From Protula sp. h YS-2021 (lineage: Eukaryota > Annelida > Polychaeta > Sabellida > Serpulidae), in assembly GCA_949752745.1 (NCBI GenBank), contig OX457032.1, positions 15,451,720 through 15,515,719 of the forward strand: 64,000 nt of DNA, in the 5' to 3' direction. Made by a program: the position numbers and the translations under genes. The notes beneath the pieces were generated by a model. It saw only the letters and a list, made by a program, of their open reading frames with translations, was not told the DNA's origin and made no database searches. Shown in pieces: positions 1 through 13,500 of the stretch (the stretch's first letter is position 1; every line of letters starts with the position of its first letter).

Positions 1-720
1 CTGTTTTAACCTTGGGAAACAATGGATGAGCAACCCATCTTGATGTATTTATTGCAAATGGCTGCCCATCCGGTTCGATTAGTTTTTTGTACTCGAAATC
101 TTTTATTAGCCCTAATCCTGAAAATAATTTTGGGAACTTTTTCAGCATATTTTGTTTAAAATCGGATGAAGTTATTGTACTCGCAATGCTGACAAGTTGC
201 AATATACTGATTACAGATTTGCCCAGTAATGGTGTGGCCAAATTTTTGACGACATAAAAATTTTCTGAACAAGCCTTGCTTGATTTAGTGACACATCGCG
301 CATTGAACCGACCAAGTACTTTTAAGGGCTCAGAATGTGCACCTATCAGAACCTTTTCTTTGGGTTCCAGTGGAACCTGTTTAGCTACTCGATTGTATAA
401 ATCAAAACTGATTACCGATACATCTGCTCCGGTGTCTATTTTGAACAAAACCGGATGTTGATTTACCGTTACATCTAGCATAAACTTATCGTCGTCATTG
501 TCCTTGATATGAACAGCCCCTAAGAACTGCTCTCCACTGTCCTGTACACGGAATGGAACTGGGTCGATGTCCTGAAAGTGGTCTTCATCCCTCACTTCGT
601 GAATGCGTTTCTGTTGCTTGGTTCTGCAGACTACCGCCCAGTGCCCCTTTTTCTTGCAGAAGCTGCACGTAGAATATTTCGCGGCGCAATCTTGTTTGGA
701 ATGTTTGTTTTTATCACACC
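1..720 (-). pseudogene. Ty3/gypsy pol fragment (zinc knuckles, protease, RT entry)
   Basis: Read on the minus strand, one frame stays open from about 720 to the window edge. It encodes two tandem CCHC knuckles (the second is CSFCKKKGHWAVVC, about 613-655), then an aspartic protease with active site DTGADVS (about 416-437) and a C-terminal LLGK block, then the PDGQPFA linker typical of the entry to a gypsy reverse transcriptase. The RT itself lies beyond base 1. The domain order fits Ty3/gypsy. Gag upstream is broken, so this copy is probably non-functional as it stands. Protease and knuckles are seen directly; the superfamily call is from motif order. Confidence 0.85.
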
Positions 721-869
721 AGTTGATGTTGTTGTTGTTGATGACGTCTTGGCGCTGCACGCGATTGGTGATTGGTTCTTACTGGTTTTTGTATCTTTGA
801 GTCCCTGTGGAATGGTTGTTTGCGCACCATATTGGCTTGAGCGTGATTGAATGTGTTTAAGTGCGCAGA

Positions 870-1351
870 CTATCTTAGGACGGCTTCCCGTGTTCGTGCC
901 TTGTCTAAAGCGTCTTGAAGTTTCAGATTTTTCTCACTCTGCAACTGTTCCGATAACTTTTTGTCTCTGATCCCAGCAACAATGCGATCACGTAACAGTT
1001 CCTTTATATGGCGCCATAATTACACTTTTCAATCTGGATCCACAAGTCTTTTATGAAGTTGTCTACCGATTCATCAATGCCTTGACAACGATTACTAAAT
1101 TTGACACGTTCAAACACCAGGTTTTTCTTCCCACTGAAGTGAGATTCAAATCTGTTTTTCACTGTCTGGCACGATTTCATCTCATCACTGGATAACTGAA
1201 AACTGGTTAAAATGTCTTCCGCTTCGATACCCATGCAGTACACTAGGGTGTTTACTTTTTCTTCATCATCAGTTATTTTGGCTGGTTTCTTGAAATCGAA
1301 CATTTGAATTGCGTTTGTTGCCATTTCTTCTGTTTGTGGTGTTGAGTGCAC
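870..1351 (-). pseudogene. Ty3/gypsy gag remnant, frameshifted
   Basis: Minus-strand gag begins with a MATNAIQMFDFKKP-type N terminus and runs through LVYCMG and a capsid-like helix region to about 1012. The frame then shifts: the continuation (RDRIVAGIRDKKLSEQL) is in another frame and stops at 870-872. Relative to typical gypsy gag, the tryptophan-rich segment normally following MFDFKKP appears deleted. It is the 5' part of the same element as the pol fragment at 1-720. No LTR or primer-binding site could be recognised in 1352-1890. Confidence 0.8.
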
Positions 1352-1890
1352 AAAATTTGCAAGTGAGCTGAATCACTGGTCCTACATATCTCTTTCAGCG
1401 TGGTCACCGCCTCCACTATGTTGTGTTATTGAATTGTGCGACTATATTTATGTTGAAACCTTTATTTACATCTGAGCCATTCTGGTTATTACGTCATATA
1501 GTCACATGTCCAGATAGAACATATTCAGTAAACAATATCCAAGAGTGGATAGTTGTAACACTATCAATAATATTACAATATCCTCTAAGATAAGCCACCT
1601 TTGGTTCACAAAAGCGTTTCCGCAGTTCAAAGCTAGGCCACACTGTGTTGGAAAGTAAGTTAATCACATCTCATCCCCATGCTCTTCACGGCCTTGTTAC
1701 CAACAACGTCTAGAAGGCAAATGCGTTTCTACTTCACTTCACAGCCTTTAAATAGTTCACAGCTTCCTCTAAATAAGAGACGATCAAGGATCATGAGCTG
1801 CATTTGATGTAGAAATCTCAGTAAATGATGCTCTTTTGAAGTTGTCTTATACTCTTGTGAATGTCTCAACCTAACAACACTTCCTTATAT
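1352..1890. other. No recognisable feature
   Basis: AT-rich sequence upstream (minus sense) of the gypsy gag. It could include the leader or LTR of that element, but no terminal TG...CA pair or PBS could be identified by eye. Confidence 0.3.
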
Positions 1891-1914
1891 ACTATATAGC
1901 TGGAACGGTGGGGT

Positions 1915-2580
1915 GGTCGGCGACAATTTCAGGTTTGAAGGGAGTGAATATCATCAACATGAATAAGAAAAAGTCTTTTTGAATACTTTGCTGAAAACAT
2001 GGTTAAAATCAACCTAACAGTTTTAAAGTTCTGCTCGTTTTATTATTTTTTTTAGTAAATGCCGTCATTAATAAAAAACTTAAAGTCTTATTGAATACTT
2101 CGCTGAAAACATGGTTAAAATAGGTCCAGTAGTTTTAAAGTAATGCGCTGTTAATAATCTCCCTTACATCATAACCATCTATGACGTCCTCGATTACGTT
2201 GGGAGGGATGGGCGATAATACCAGGTTTGAGGGGAGTCGAGCGATAATAACAGGTTTGAGGGGGTCGGACGATGATAATAGGTTTTAGAGGATTCAGAGG
2301 ATAATAACAGGTTTAAAACGTTACAGCTGTCATGTGACTAAACATGAAATGCTGACAGTTAGTTATATTGGCACATGTCTTGTATCTGCATCCGCCCACG
2401 CTGTTTACACAGTTCAAAGATGGTCAGTTCAACAAACATAAAGTCTATATAGATCAAATTGAAAATATTATCCATATTTCACAAAGATAAAGTCTTGCTG
2501 AACGTTTTAGTGAAAGAATGGTTCAAATCGGTCAAGCAGTTTTAAAGTTATGCGCTGTTGAATTTGTTATGCCATATGGT
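1915..2580. repeat. Degenerate interspersed repeat units
   Basis: A unit reading TGAATACTTCGCTGAAAACA plus ATGGTTAAAAT recurs near 1978-2010, 2093-2130 and, diverged, 2492-2530. A second short unit, AATAACAGGTTTGAG preceded by CGA, recurs about five times between 1920 and 2312. No coding potential is seen. Confidence 0.5.
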
Positions 2581-2596
2581 AAAATATTTTCCCACG

Positions 2597-2910
2597 GGGG
2601 GGGGGGGAAACAAAAATGTTCAGAATTATCTTAAACGTCTAAATATGCAAAATCACAAAATTTCCCACCGAGAGGGGGGGGGGGGGGGGGGTGGTCCACA
2701 CATACCATGACATACCATAATGTAATGTGTTCCAAAAATAAGTTTTCTAAAGATTCACACACAACTTTGCTGCCGAGGGGGGGATCCAAAAACATCTAAA
2801 TAATGAAAAAAATCACAAATTTTCCCACCGAGAGGGGGGGGGGGTCTAATCACTATGTCCTGGTGGGGGGTCTGACACACTGTGTCCTGGGTGCTGGAGG
2901 AGGGTTGGTC
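2597..2910. repeat. Repeat with poly-G tracts
   Basis: A phrase TTTCCCACCGAGAG followed by 10 or more G occurs twice (about 2660 and 2820), with further G runs at 2597 and 2780. Homopolymer lengths in this assembly should be treated cautiously. Confidence 0.5.
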
Positions 2911-4390
2911 TAGAACCTCCATTTCTTAACAACTAGTATCCACAACAGTGATTAAAAACAACATAGTATTCATCCTTTTTTTCACAATGAAACTCTATAA
3001 TTTTTTAGATCACTTACACAGTATCCACAACAACGACAGCAAAAACAAAAATGTTTTTAATGCATAACACCTAAATGCTCTTTTATTACGAAACCCTATG
3101 ATGAAACGCTATGACGTTTTTTAGAGAGCGCACAAACTGTCCTTGCACGGGCACACATTGTCCATACATAACGACATACATGGGTGCAAGCTGACTCAGA
3201 GTTTTTTATGACGATGGGGGGGGGGGGGCACATCATTACGTCACTTCTGGTCAGTCTACATGTTTTTTCTATCATTTATACCAACCCTATACAGAACAGA
3301 TATATTATACAGAACAGACCATGGAAAACAGACCCCTATCCCCTACTGATTTGTCAAGCGTACTAAAATTCTTTACCTTAGAATTGTTTACCTCTCGGGC
3401 ATCTCGAGTAAGTTCCTGACTTTGTGTTAGTTAAGTGAATTGCTTTGCTGAATATGTTTGTTTTAAATTGAAATATCCTTATTTTGACTGGTCGGAGAAT
3501 GCTAAGACCCTATTTCTTATGTGGTTTCGTTTGGAGCGATTGAACACAGACAACAGCATTTTCGGAGGTCAGCTGTTTTATAACAACGCGGATACGCGGG
3601 GTCCTAGTGTTTCTTTCATGATAGTTTTGTCAATCATTATCCAAAAAATCCTATTTCCTGTTTCTTTCACATTTGTTTACCATATTAATTAATAACAAAA
3701 ACACGTGGTTTTCTATTTTTAGATCATCACACGTGTTTCACACATGTTTCCTTTTTGTGTTTGTTTTGATTTTTATGATAAAATCTTTCGGCAAATCATT
3801 TCACATCATTGGCGAAAATAGGGATGTCACGAAGGTGAAGGACTTTTGCTTTTTTCGTTGTTATAAAACAGCTGACCTCTGAGGAGTCCAACAATGGTTT
3901 TCTTTTAACAATAATATGAAAATTATTCAATGAGACAAGATGAAATGTAAATTTGTTGTTTATTATCATTTCTATTTGCATGGCAACAACTCTTATTCCG
4001 TACAGACGTCAAACACGAGCGATACCTTATCTCTCCTATTGCTGTGAAATATGGGCAAATACACCCAAAACAAAATGACAACTATTATTTATATCGCGCT
4101 TAATGTTTGTGTCGTGTCTTTACCGGTATAACTGTATATTAGTACCTCATGTGTGTTTGTGATTGGTATGTTCGTGCTGTAGTATAAAATTTTAAACTTC
4201 CAACTACGCCTTTCTGTTTTCCAAACATTTACTCGAAATCATTCAAAAATTATGTTTGGACATAGATGCATGATTTACTATGGTACTGCAACTGTATTTT
4301 TTGAAAATAGAACAGAAAAGATACCAATCACTCAATAAATGACTCCCCAGTCTGTTTCTTTCAGAATGATATGTGTTCAAAACAAAGTGC
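2911..4390. other. No gene recognised
   Basis: AT-rich upstream flank of SSBP1. Only a G homopolymer at about 3217-3227 and scattered simple sequence are visible. Short ORFs here show no recognisable protein. Confidence 0.4.
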
Positions 4391-4402
4391 TATCAATCAG
4401 AG

Positions 4403-4420
4403 TGACGTCATGTTCACGTG
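4403..4420 (+). promoter_or_regulatory. CRE and E-box upstream of SSBP1
   Basis: A perfect CRE palindrome TGACGTCA (4403-4410) is followed 4 bases later by an E-box CACGTG (4415-4420), about 80 bases before the proposed SSBP1 start codon. CREB/ATF and bHLH-ZIP sites are common in promoters of nuclear mitochondrial genes; the role here is inferred. The E-box plus its 3' flank (CACGTGATCAAAA) also occurs in a repeat element at 39468 and 41161, so it may be transposon-derived. Confidence 0.5.
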
Positions 4421-4499
4421 ATCAAAACACGGTCCCTTGTTTACGATTTTTATTGCCTGAAAGAAACACTAGGTTATAGAAAAGAATTTGTGCAGCAAA

Positions 4500-4523
4500 A
4501 TGTTAAGAAATATTATGAATCCA
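4500..4523 (+). CDS. SSBP1: SSBP1 coding exon 1 (start, import signal)
   Basis: ATG TTA AGA... encodes MLRNIMNP and ends exactly at a consensus GTAAGT donor in phase 0, matching the phase-0 acceptor of exon 2. The placement about 80 bases after a CRE/E-box pair supports it as the first coding exon. A 24-nt exon could be a chance match; translation could instead begin at the ATG opening exon 2. Confidence 0.6.
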
Positions 4524-7500
4524 GTAAGTTTAAACAATATTCACACATGTCATTGATTCAGTAGCTAGAATTAGATTTTCTTATCAAACATATATCTAAA
4601 AAATCAAAGAGATGATTGATTGTTCATTTTATCGCTCACTTTCCCATGCTTTATCTTTTGTCGGTCGAATCAGTTACTCGTATATGAAAAAGGCCTATAA
4701 ACAAGGCGCTTACGTACGGTACAATAATAAAAGTCTCTAACAAGTGATAGGTTTATTTTAACATTTTGTTGGCAAATATGCAGTATAGACGTTATAGAAC
4801 AAGCTTAAAGCCAGTTCACGGTTTCAAGGACTCGTGCTCAGTAGAAGAAGTTACGAGTAGCAGGATTCCATGAGCGGCTTCGTACTTGGACTTTTTCCTG
4901 AAAGTTTTTGCCTTTCGATTGAATTCAGGTGGGATAAATATATAAAGAAATCATAGAATAAAACTGGCAAAATACACGAAATTGCTTGTTGCCAGACACA
5001 AGTTGTCGTTAAGCGAATAAAATGCGCAAGAATTTTTAATTTCGATTGCGAGGGAACCGGTTGAAAGTGAAAGAAATGATAGTAAAATATAAAAGAAATA
5101 TATGAAAAACAGCTCCTACTCGGAACTTAAAAGGAATTGAAACTGAAAACTATTTGTTAAAACTTTTAATGAATTTAATGAATAGCATATGGGTTGTTAA
5201 AAACACGATTGCTCTTTGGTGCAAGGGAAATTTGACATTTAGGCGAAATCTGTCTATCAGTTCTTCAATTTTTCCCCCGGTTAGTTTGTAATCGAAATTC
5301 AGAATTTTTGCGCATTTTATTGGGAACGTCCAGAGTGTGATTTGGTTCATTAAAGAGTCTGAATAATATGTGAAATAATTTCCAAAAGGTAGTTTTTTTT
5401 TTCGAAAGTATGCATGTCGAAAGAAATTTAATAAAATTATAATGTTGTCTCCTTGTCATTTCTTTATAATTTGTCCCAAATATGTGCATTCAAATTGACA
5501 CTGCGATGGGAAAGATCTGAAAGTATGAATTGGCTTATGGGTGAAAAGGATAAAGAAAAAATAAGGAAAATGTATGAAAATTTGATGTTCTCTGTCATGA
5601 CATAACGATAAGGTGTCACAACTGCATTATAATGTTGGAAAATTTTATTAGTGATATTATAAAAACGGTTTTCTAACACAGAAATAGCTGTATATCTATT
5701 TCAAAGTGATTTTGATGTATTTCTCCAACAGCTTCTACAAGGAGTGAAACATGAAATTGAACAGCACTTCGAAATTGACATAACTGAAAATAACCGGCAC
5801 AATGAACTGTTTTTTTTTTATGATAAGGAAAAATAAAAAAATATGCAAGTTGGTTTGCCCCACTCCTGAAATGGAACCTCCTAATAGCTTCAGTTCAGTC
5901 ATTTATTCCCCACGGGGGAATATATGCGATTGACCGTGTGTCGGTCTGTCGGTCGGTCTGTCATCAACAGCTTGTTAACACGATAACTTAAAAACTGCCG
6001 CAAGGATTTTAGTGAAACTTCATATGTGGTTTCTGTGTGGCGGCATCCGTTTTTATTTTAACAAAAACACTGGCCTGTCAAGTTTACTAAAACATTTTCA
6101 GAAATATTAGACTATGAGCAGAAAGATGGTCACCACGGCCGACCGGGAAATCACGGCGGTAGCATTGAACGGTGGTATTTCAGGTGGTGGCTTGGTGGAG
6201 ATCTCCACTTGTTACGGGTATTGGCACTTCAAGCGCATGCTTACCCACACGGTTAATTTTCTCGCAAGGAACGAGGCTTCGGGGAATTGTTTCGTTCTTG
6301 GGAACAAAACTTTCAACATCTACCAATTCGTTTCCTTGAAGAAGCTCTGGTATTCCATTCTGGTTTCACATATAGATCACATGTTCTAGAAGGATCCAGT
6401 AAATAATAAATAGATGCATGCTGTGTATTCTGTTCATTTTAGCGTTGAATTCTGAGCAGCGAGCATTTCTGTGGATATACTTATTATTACGAGTAAGTTA
6501 GTATCACCTGTTTCAACTTTGTTTGACTTTTTGCCCAGATGAGGCAGTGCAGGAGAATGATGTGTGATGGAATTTCGAAGAGGATGGGACCCGGCGAAAG
6601 AAGTGAGAATCATTTTTATGTTATAATCTTTTGTTTTATTAGATATACGACGATTCTATTTCTGTAGATTATCGACAAAAATATATTTGAATTGAAAGTT
6701 AAAGAAATCTTCTAGCCCCAGCTCCTTGTAGAAGCAGGAGGTATTAGCAGTCGTTGAAAGTATGTGCGTATGTACGCTTTTGTGTTGAATAATCGTCTCT
6801 CCTACTCGGTTTTTAGCCTGAATGTCTTGCAAATTGTCCAGAATTTATCGCAAATATTGGCAAAAGGCAGACAAAAGTCAAACACTATATTCTTTAAAGT
6901 AAGAAATCCGAAGCAAGTAAGAAACCGATTATTAGTCCCCCGCCGGGGGACTATAGTTTTCGGGTTTCTCTGTCCGTCTGTCCGTCCGTCTGTCGACACC
7001 TTTCTTGTTAACACACTCAAGCCTACATTTTTCCACCTATTGTTAAGATATTGTATATATGGGTAGTACTGGAACGAACAAGGATCGGTATTGTAAATGA
7101 GCCATGTCGGCCCAAGGACATTGGCCCAGCTGAACTTCACAAATTTTCCCAATCCTTACTCAGTCGAATGAGTTTGTTAACACATTCAAGCCTACATTTT
7201 TCCACCGATTGTTAAGATATTGCATATATGGGTAGTACTGGAACAAACAAGGATCTGTATTATAAATGAGCCATGTCGGCCCAAGGACATTGGCCCAGCT
7301 GAACTTCAGAAATTTTCCCAATCCTTACTCGGTCGAATGAGTTTGTTAACACACTCAAGCCTACATTTTCCCACCGATAGTTAAGATATTGTATATATGG
7401 GTAGTACTGAAACGAACAAGGATCGGTATTATAAATGAGCCCTATCGGCCCAAGGACATTGGCCCAGTTGAACTTCACAAATTTTCCCAATCCTTACTCA

Positions 7501-10500
7501 GTTGAATGAGTTTGTTAACACATTCAAGCCTACAATTCTGGATCGATTGTTGAAATCTTTTAGATGTAGGAAGTATTGGAACCAACAAAGGTCGGTATTG
7601 TAAATGAGCCCTGTCGGCCCAAGGACATTGGTCCAGCTGAACTTCAGAAATTTTCACAACCTTTACATACTGGAATGAGTTTGTTAACACACTCAAGCCT
7701 ACATTTCTGGATCGATTGTTGAAATCTTTTAGATATAGGAACTATTGGAAGCAACAAAGGTATGTATTGTAAATGAGCCCTGTCGGCCCAAGGACATTGG
7801 CCCAGCTGAACTTCAGAAATTTTCACAATCCTTACATACTGGAATGAGTTTGTTAACACACTCAAGCCTACATTTTTTTAAACAATTGGCAAAATGTTAT
7901 ACACATAGGTAGTATGGGTGGTAACAAAAATTGGTATTGTAAATGAGCCATGTTGGCACAAGGACATTGGCCCAGCTGGAATTTTAAAATTCACGAATAT
8001 GATACGAAGGGTTGTAGTCCAACCTAACAAAATCAAATACTGGGATTGTACGCCGGCAAGGGACATAGTCAGTTTCACTGACCCACTTGTTTTTTTTTTA
8101 GGCTATTCCAGAACAGACTACCGATAATTCAAATGTCACAGAAATCAATTATGCTTCATTTTTCTTATACCAAAGGGTGAAAATAAGTTAAACAATGTAA
8201 ATTCTTATCTTGTCGCGAAAGGAAAATAAAAATATTGAATAACTGAATTTACATTTGGCTGTTTATTAAAATGTTGGTAGTTCAGTATCGAATAGCCTAT
8301 TGAAATTTAAACTTAAAATTTTCCGGGAATATAGAAACGTTTCATGTCCGTCCCTCCATATCTCCGCAACCATTGATCGCAAACATACCATACCTCGGGG
8401 AATGAAAGAATATTTAATGTAGTTTTGCAAAGTCAGGTTAATTTTTGATTTCATCGACAAATCTCGAAGTTATGGACTTTTGAAATGTTCGGACTTAGTC
8501 TTTTTCTCGGTGTACCTTGTCCAGGTCATATATCCGTAACCATTGATCGCAGGCATACCATACCTCGGGAAATGAAAGAATATATAATGTAGTTTAGCAA
8601 CAACGTCAGGTTAATTTTTTATTTCATCGACAAATGTCGAAGTTATGGACTTTTTAAATGTTTTGACTTAGTCGTTTTCTTAGTGTACCCTGTCCAGGCC
8701 ATATCTCCGTAGCCATTGATCGCAGGCACACCATACCTCGGGGAATGAAAGAATATGTAATGTAGTTCTGCAACTTTTGAAATGTTTGGTCGTTTACCTA
8801 ACGTACCTTGTTCCTCTCTGTGGCCATACGGCGCGGCGGGGGATGTGCAATCTACCGTTGTCTTGTTCTGTCTGCAAAGCAAGAAATAGGCTTTTTTGTA
8901 GTCTGTGATATAAAATGATAAAATAAGGAAAAAAAATGGATTTCAGGGACATTCGATTTATCGGGAGTCTATTCCGGAATAGCCTACAAGAAAACATCTG
9001 GTTTCTTATTTGCTTCAGAACTCGAATTTTAAATAATACGGTGTTATCAGTAAAATCTTAACTCACACCAAACGAATGCCTGACTCTCTTAAAATTTTAG
9101 ATGAAGATCGCCATCATGGGTACTCACCTGGCTGTAACTGGTTTTCGTTATGGCGACAATATTGGCGAAAAACCAATTTCTTACTAAGCTGTTAATTAAC
9201 GTAGTTATATAATCTTACCTCTTAAAAGTTTGAATAAGGGAAGCGGGCATTCGTACCTATTTGGCTGTTATTATTTCTTTTAATTGGAAGGAATATTGAC
9301 GAAAAACCATTGTTCAGTGAAGTCTTAACCAAATAGATTTATTATCTTGAAATTTAAGTAATGGTAGCAGGCTTTGATAACTACCTGGCTATTACTTTTT
9401 TATGGTGATTGGTCAAAGGTTTTGCGGAAATATTAGGGAAAAATCAGAGAAATGGCCTTACTATCTTGAAATTTTGCTTTAAGACAGTGGTCAGTGGTGC
9501 TTAACTGGTTAGTGCTGGTTTTTGCAATTCGCTATCGATATAATCTTTCCTTTTTTAAATTTTAAATGAGGAAAGCGGAAATTAGTACCTGTCTGACCTT
9601 TCTGGTGATTTGCCATAACATTATTGAAAGTGCAGCTGGCTGTGGGTACAATCTCTTGAAATTTTGATTAAAGGTGGTAGGCATTGTGCCTGCCTGACTA
9701 TTACGTTTTTTTGTGATTCGCTTAAAATTTGCGGAAATATTAGCCAAAAACCAATTTTCGTGGAAAAACGTATCTCCTCCAAGGATTTAAATGGCACCAT
9801 CCTTAATCTTTGATGGAGAGCAGTGGTATGTGTGTCTGGTGTCGGGGGGGGGGGGGGGGGGGGAATGGCACCGGAAAAAAATGGCACTTTTGAAACAACG
9901 GAAAAAATGGTACCTTTGTTTCTAACATTTTCTAATATTTTATTTACTTCACTTCATTTATCATTTATTTATTACAAGATCCATGGTTTAGATAAAAATG
10001 TTCGGTCTTGGGACATTTTGTACCTTTGCCACTTTGTACCTTGCCATTTTGTTCCTTCGCGAAAGACGTTTTGTACCTTTTTTGGGACACTTTGTACCTT
10101 CGCGAAAGACGTTTTGTACCTTTTCCGCCACTTTGTATCTTACCACTTTGCACCTTTTTAAAGTCATTTTGTACCCTCTTTAAGATGAGAAAAATTACAA
10201 CCAAGATTAATTTTACATATTTTACTGTCAATTTGCACCCTTCTTTACAATACAATACACGTTTTTTTTGCTGTCGCGTAATGTGTAACCAGCAAAAGAA
10301 CAACGAAAAAAAAATTGTCACCGATGACAGTCTAGTTGTAGCTACCACTAAGCCGATAATTTAATCCACATTAACCTCGAATTATCCGTTGCGATGTAAT
10401 CGAACAAACTGTTTCGAAGATATCGCAACAGTATGGCCAAAAAAATAATCAAAAATTTAAAAAATCGCCAAAAATACATTTTCAACGAAAATGAAGAAAA

Positions 10501-13500
10501 ACTTCGAAGTAAACATTTGCACTATATGTGGGTTCTTCTTGCCACGTTTCAGCCTAATCCAACAAATTTTTTCGGAGATATCGCAACAATATAGCCCAAA
10601 AAAAGTTTAAAATAAAAAATTTAAAAATTCGCCAAAAATACACTTTCAACGGAAATGAAGAAAAACTTTGCAGTATACATTTGTGCTATGTGTGTGTTCT
10701 TCTTGCGACGTCTGAGCCTTATCCAACGAACTGTTTTGGAGACATAGCCTGCCAAAGTGAACAAAATGCACGAACCCCCACCCCCCCCCCCCCCCTATAT
10801 TAAAAAATTTGTACCCCAATATGTATGTTTTGAGAAAAATCGACTCATTAATTCCATAAGAACTCACTGCGGACAGACAGACGGACGGACAGACAGACGC
10901 CAGGACGGACGGACACACCTTAGAGGGAGACATATAACTAGCAAAGAATCGCAGCTGTATTTATACTGATTTTAGAAGACTGGTGCTGAAAGTCCAGCCA
11001 ATTACAGCGATTTTGCAGAGTAACCCATGAGTAGATTCACTCAGTCTGGTTGAGTAATTCCAGAGAAAATCTGGTCGAAATGATTGCATTTAATATACTC
11101 CCAGAGCTGATCAATTCTGTCTCATTCACTGCAGGGCTGGTATGATTTAAATCGTGATTTAAATCAACGTAAAAAAATCACGATTTTTGATTTTTTTTTT
11201 TATTTTTTTAATTTGTTGATTTTTTTCTACTTAAAATGTGTGTCATCCGGATTGTTTCACTGAAGGCACTTGGAGACGCCTTTGTTTAAACAAGGTATTT
11301 CATATGGTACGCTTATTAGTGCACATGAGCCTCCGAGGTGGGGAGAAGGCGTTTAGTTAGGGGCAGTACGCCTTAAGCAGGTAACTGCCTTTAGTGTTTG
11401 AAAAGAAACCCTTGAGTCTCATAGTATTTTTTATGATTGTTTGAGCAAGTACTCTGTAGTGGATATGTAATGGCAAACTAATCTTTAGAAACTCCCGGTA
11501 GCATCGATATCTCCAACGTACTCCGTCCTTTCTCCCAACCGCGTGTGCTTGTAAACAAAGTATTAGTGTTACGCGTCGTTAAATCTCCCCCCCCCCATAT
11601 CACTGCATTTTCGTTTGTTGATTGAACAAACCTCGGAGTGGAAAAGGCTGGAAACTGGCGTTTTGCTACCGATCGCTCAATAAATGAAGAATTGAACTTG
11701 AAGACAGTTATCTGAACATTTGAAAATTGAGGACAGTTGTCACAGATTCTGTGAAATGTAAATGTTTTTGTAGTACAAGAGAGTGTTAACTTTTAAAAGG
11801 TGGTGCTTTTAGATATTTTGTCGGTTTTTTTCAGTTTGATTTAAATCAAAAACATCAAAAAAATCAGATTTAAATAAAAAAAAATTAAAAATCATGATTT
11901 GTTTGAAAAAAATCGGATTTTTTTCAGCCCTGATTCACTGAGTAACTCTATAACATAAACTCAAGTAATGCAATTAACACTGTTAAGAAAGTTACTCGGG
12001 ATAATTGCAATCACGGTAAAGCCACTTTACGGAATGGCCCCCAAAACTATCCTACAGGTTATTGCAATTAATAAATAAACATATTTTCACTGAAATGAAG
12101 GTCAGGTAGAGCAGGCGGTATTTAATTTTTTGTTGTAAATGAGTATTGCACGTAAAAAAAAGGTATAAAATGGTAAGGTACAAAGTGGCAGAAAAGGTAC
12201 AAAACGTCTTTCGCGGAGGTACAAAGTGTCCCAAAATCTGAGGTACAAAGTGTCCAAAAAGGTACAAAATGACGGAGGTACAAAGTGACAAAGGTACAAA
12301 ATGTCCCAACCCCAAATGTTCTCTTCAAGTATACTGCGTACGATAATATAAGTTTTCACTGAATTATTTCCGTCTTAATTGTTCACCATAAAATTTTAGC
12401 ATTTCTGAGTAAACACTGCGATATACATGCGTTTATATAAGAAGTATATCAAAGAAATGTCCAAAGTTAAGGGGAAAGGAACCCTGCGGATACGTCCGGA
12501 AAACGTTCGGGGTAAGGCTAAAGGACCATAAAGGAACCCCAGTGAGTAATACTATTACACATTTCCATAGATAAAACATTGCGTTAAAATTTCTATAGAT
12601 AAAACGTTACGTAAAGATTCATAACGTGCTAACGTGAACGTGTATCGAGTTGTTTGTATAACTTTTAAAAATTGGTCATTGATATATGACCAAAATGTAT
12701 GTCATCCTGGGAATTTATTGAAAAGTCTTAAAATTGTGATTGAAGGCAAGGAGCTTCAATGTACAACTGGGAATTTTTTGTCGAATTTTTAAATATTAGC
12801 GAAAATATTGACAGAAAACGTTAAGAATTTCTCTTAGGATTTAGTGAAAACTTCAGAAAACGTTGATTGAATATGGTTTGAACAAGTGTGCACCTGGATA
12901 TTATTGTTATTTTTTAGACCCCAACCGGGCGAGCCCGGGTAGGGGTCTATATGACTGCCCTCTTCCGTCCGTCTGTCTTGCACGTGTCACACTTTGAATG
13001 CTGTTTTGTTTCCACGCAAGTTCTCCGAAACTATTTACCCTAGGCATATGCAACCTTGCACAGTGAATACATATATATATTAAAGTTGTGCAACGTCGTG
13101 TTATTTTTAAAGCTTAGCCTTTGTTTTAAGATAATCAGTGATGTCCGTGTTATTTCCAGCGGTGAATCAGGTGATTTTGGTGGGTCGACTCGGACGTGAT
13201 CCCGACCAGCGGGGGACGGATTTAAGACCGTTCGTTGTTTTCCCTTTAGCAACGCACGAAACCTGGAGAGATCCTAATACAGGCAAGTCCCCTGTTTCTC
13301 TTGTCTTTGGCCGATTTCGGAGGGATATCGAAGTTTTCGTTTTGATATCAACAGTCCCAATTGATATGTTATTCGAATCAGGTAATAATGTCTCCTCGCC
13401 ATTAAGAATTGCTGGTTTAAAATAAAGAAACGACGACATAATGCTGGCGGATTGCTTTTAAAATCTAGCCACTTATAGTGTGAAGAAAATGGCGGCAGTT

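Larger units (their letters stand above)
10004..12313. mobile_element. MITE with word-repeat TIRs (TTTTGTACC type), TSD AAATGTTC
   Basis: Perfect 8-bp duplication AAATGTTC at 9996-10003 and 12314-12321. TIRs begin GGTCTTGGGACATTTTG and, on the other strand, GGGGTTGGGACATTTTG. Each TIR is about 150-180 bp and consists of repeated ~20-bp lines ending TTTGTACC, including CGCGAAAGACGTTTTGTACC twice at left and once at right. No transposase. The interior contains a 160-bp repeat fragment (10390-10945) and a later hAT-like insertion (11132-11932). An 8-bp TSD fits hAT or Merlin types; the superfamily is not settled. Confidence 0.85.

Noticed and set aside
578..850. Plus-strand ORF of 90 codons at 578-850
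   Set aside because: It is the antisense shadow of the gypsy zinc-knuckle region.
6802..7865. Minus-strand ORFs with MGKFVKFSWANVLGP-type repeats
   Set aside because: They arise from the ~168-bp tandem units of a non-coding Helitron-like element, and recur identically at 15841-16688.
9965..10364. ORFs with repeated FVPL/LYL motifs near 10000 and 12050-12360
   Set aside because: They are translations of the word-repeat TIRs of the 10004-12313 MITE.
13138..13425. Reading 13138-13425 as a single-exon SSB gene starting at MMSVLF
   Set aside because: A consensus acceptor ends at 13159 and a GC donor follows 13282; similarity to SSB covers only the sequence between them.
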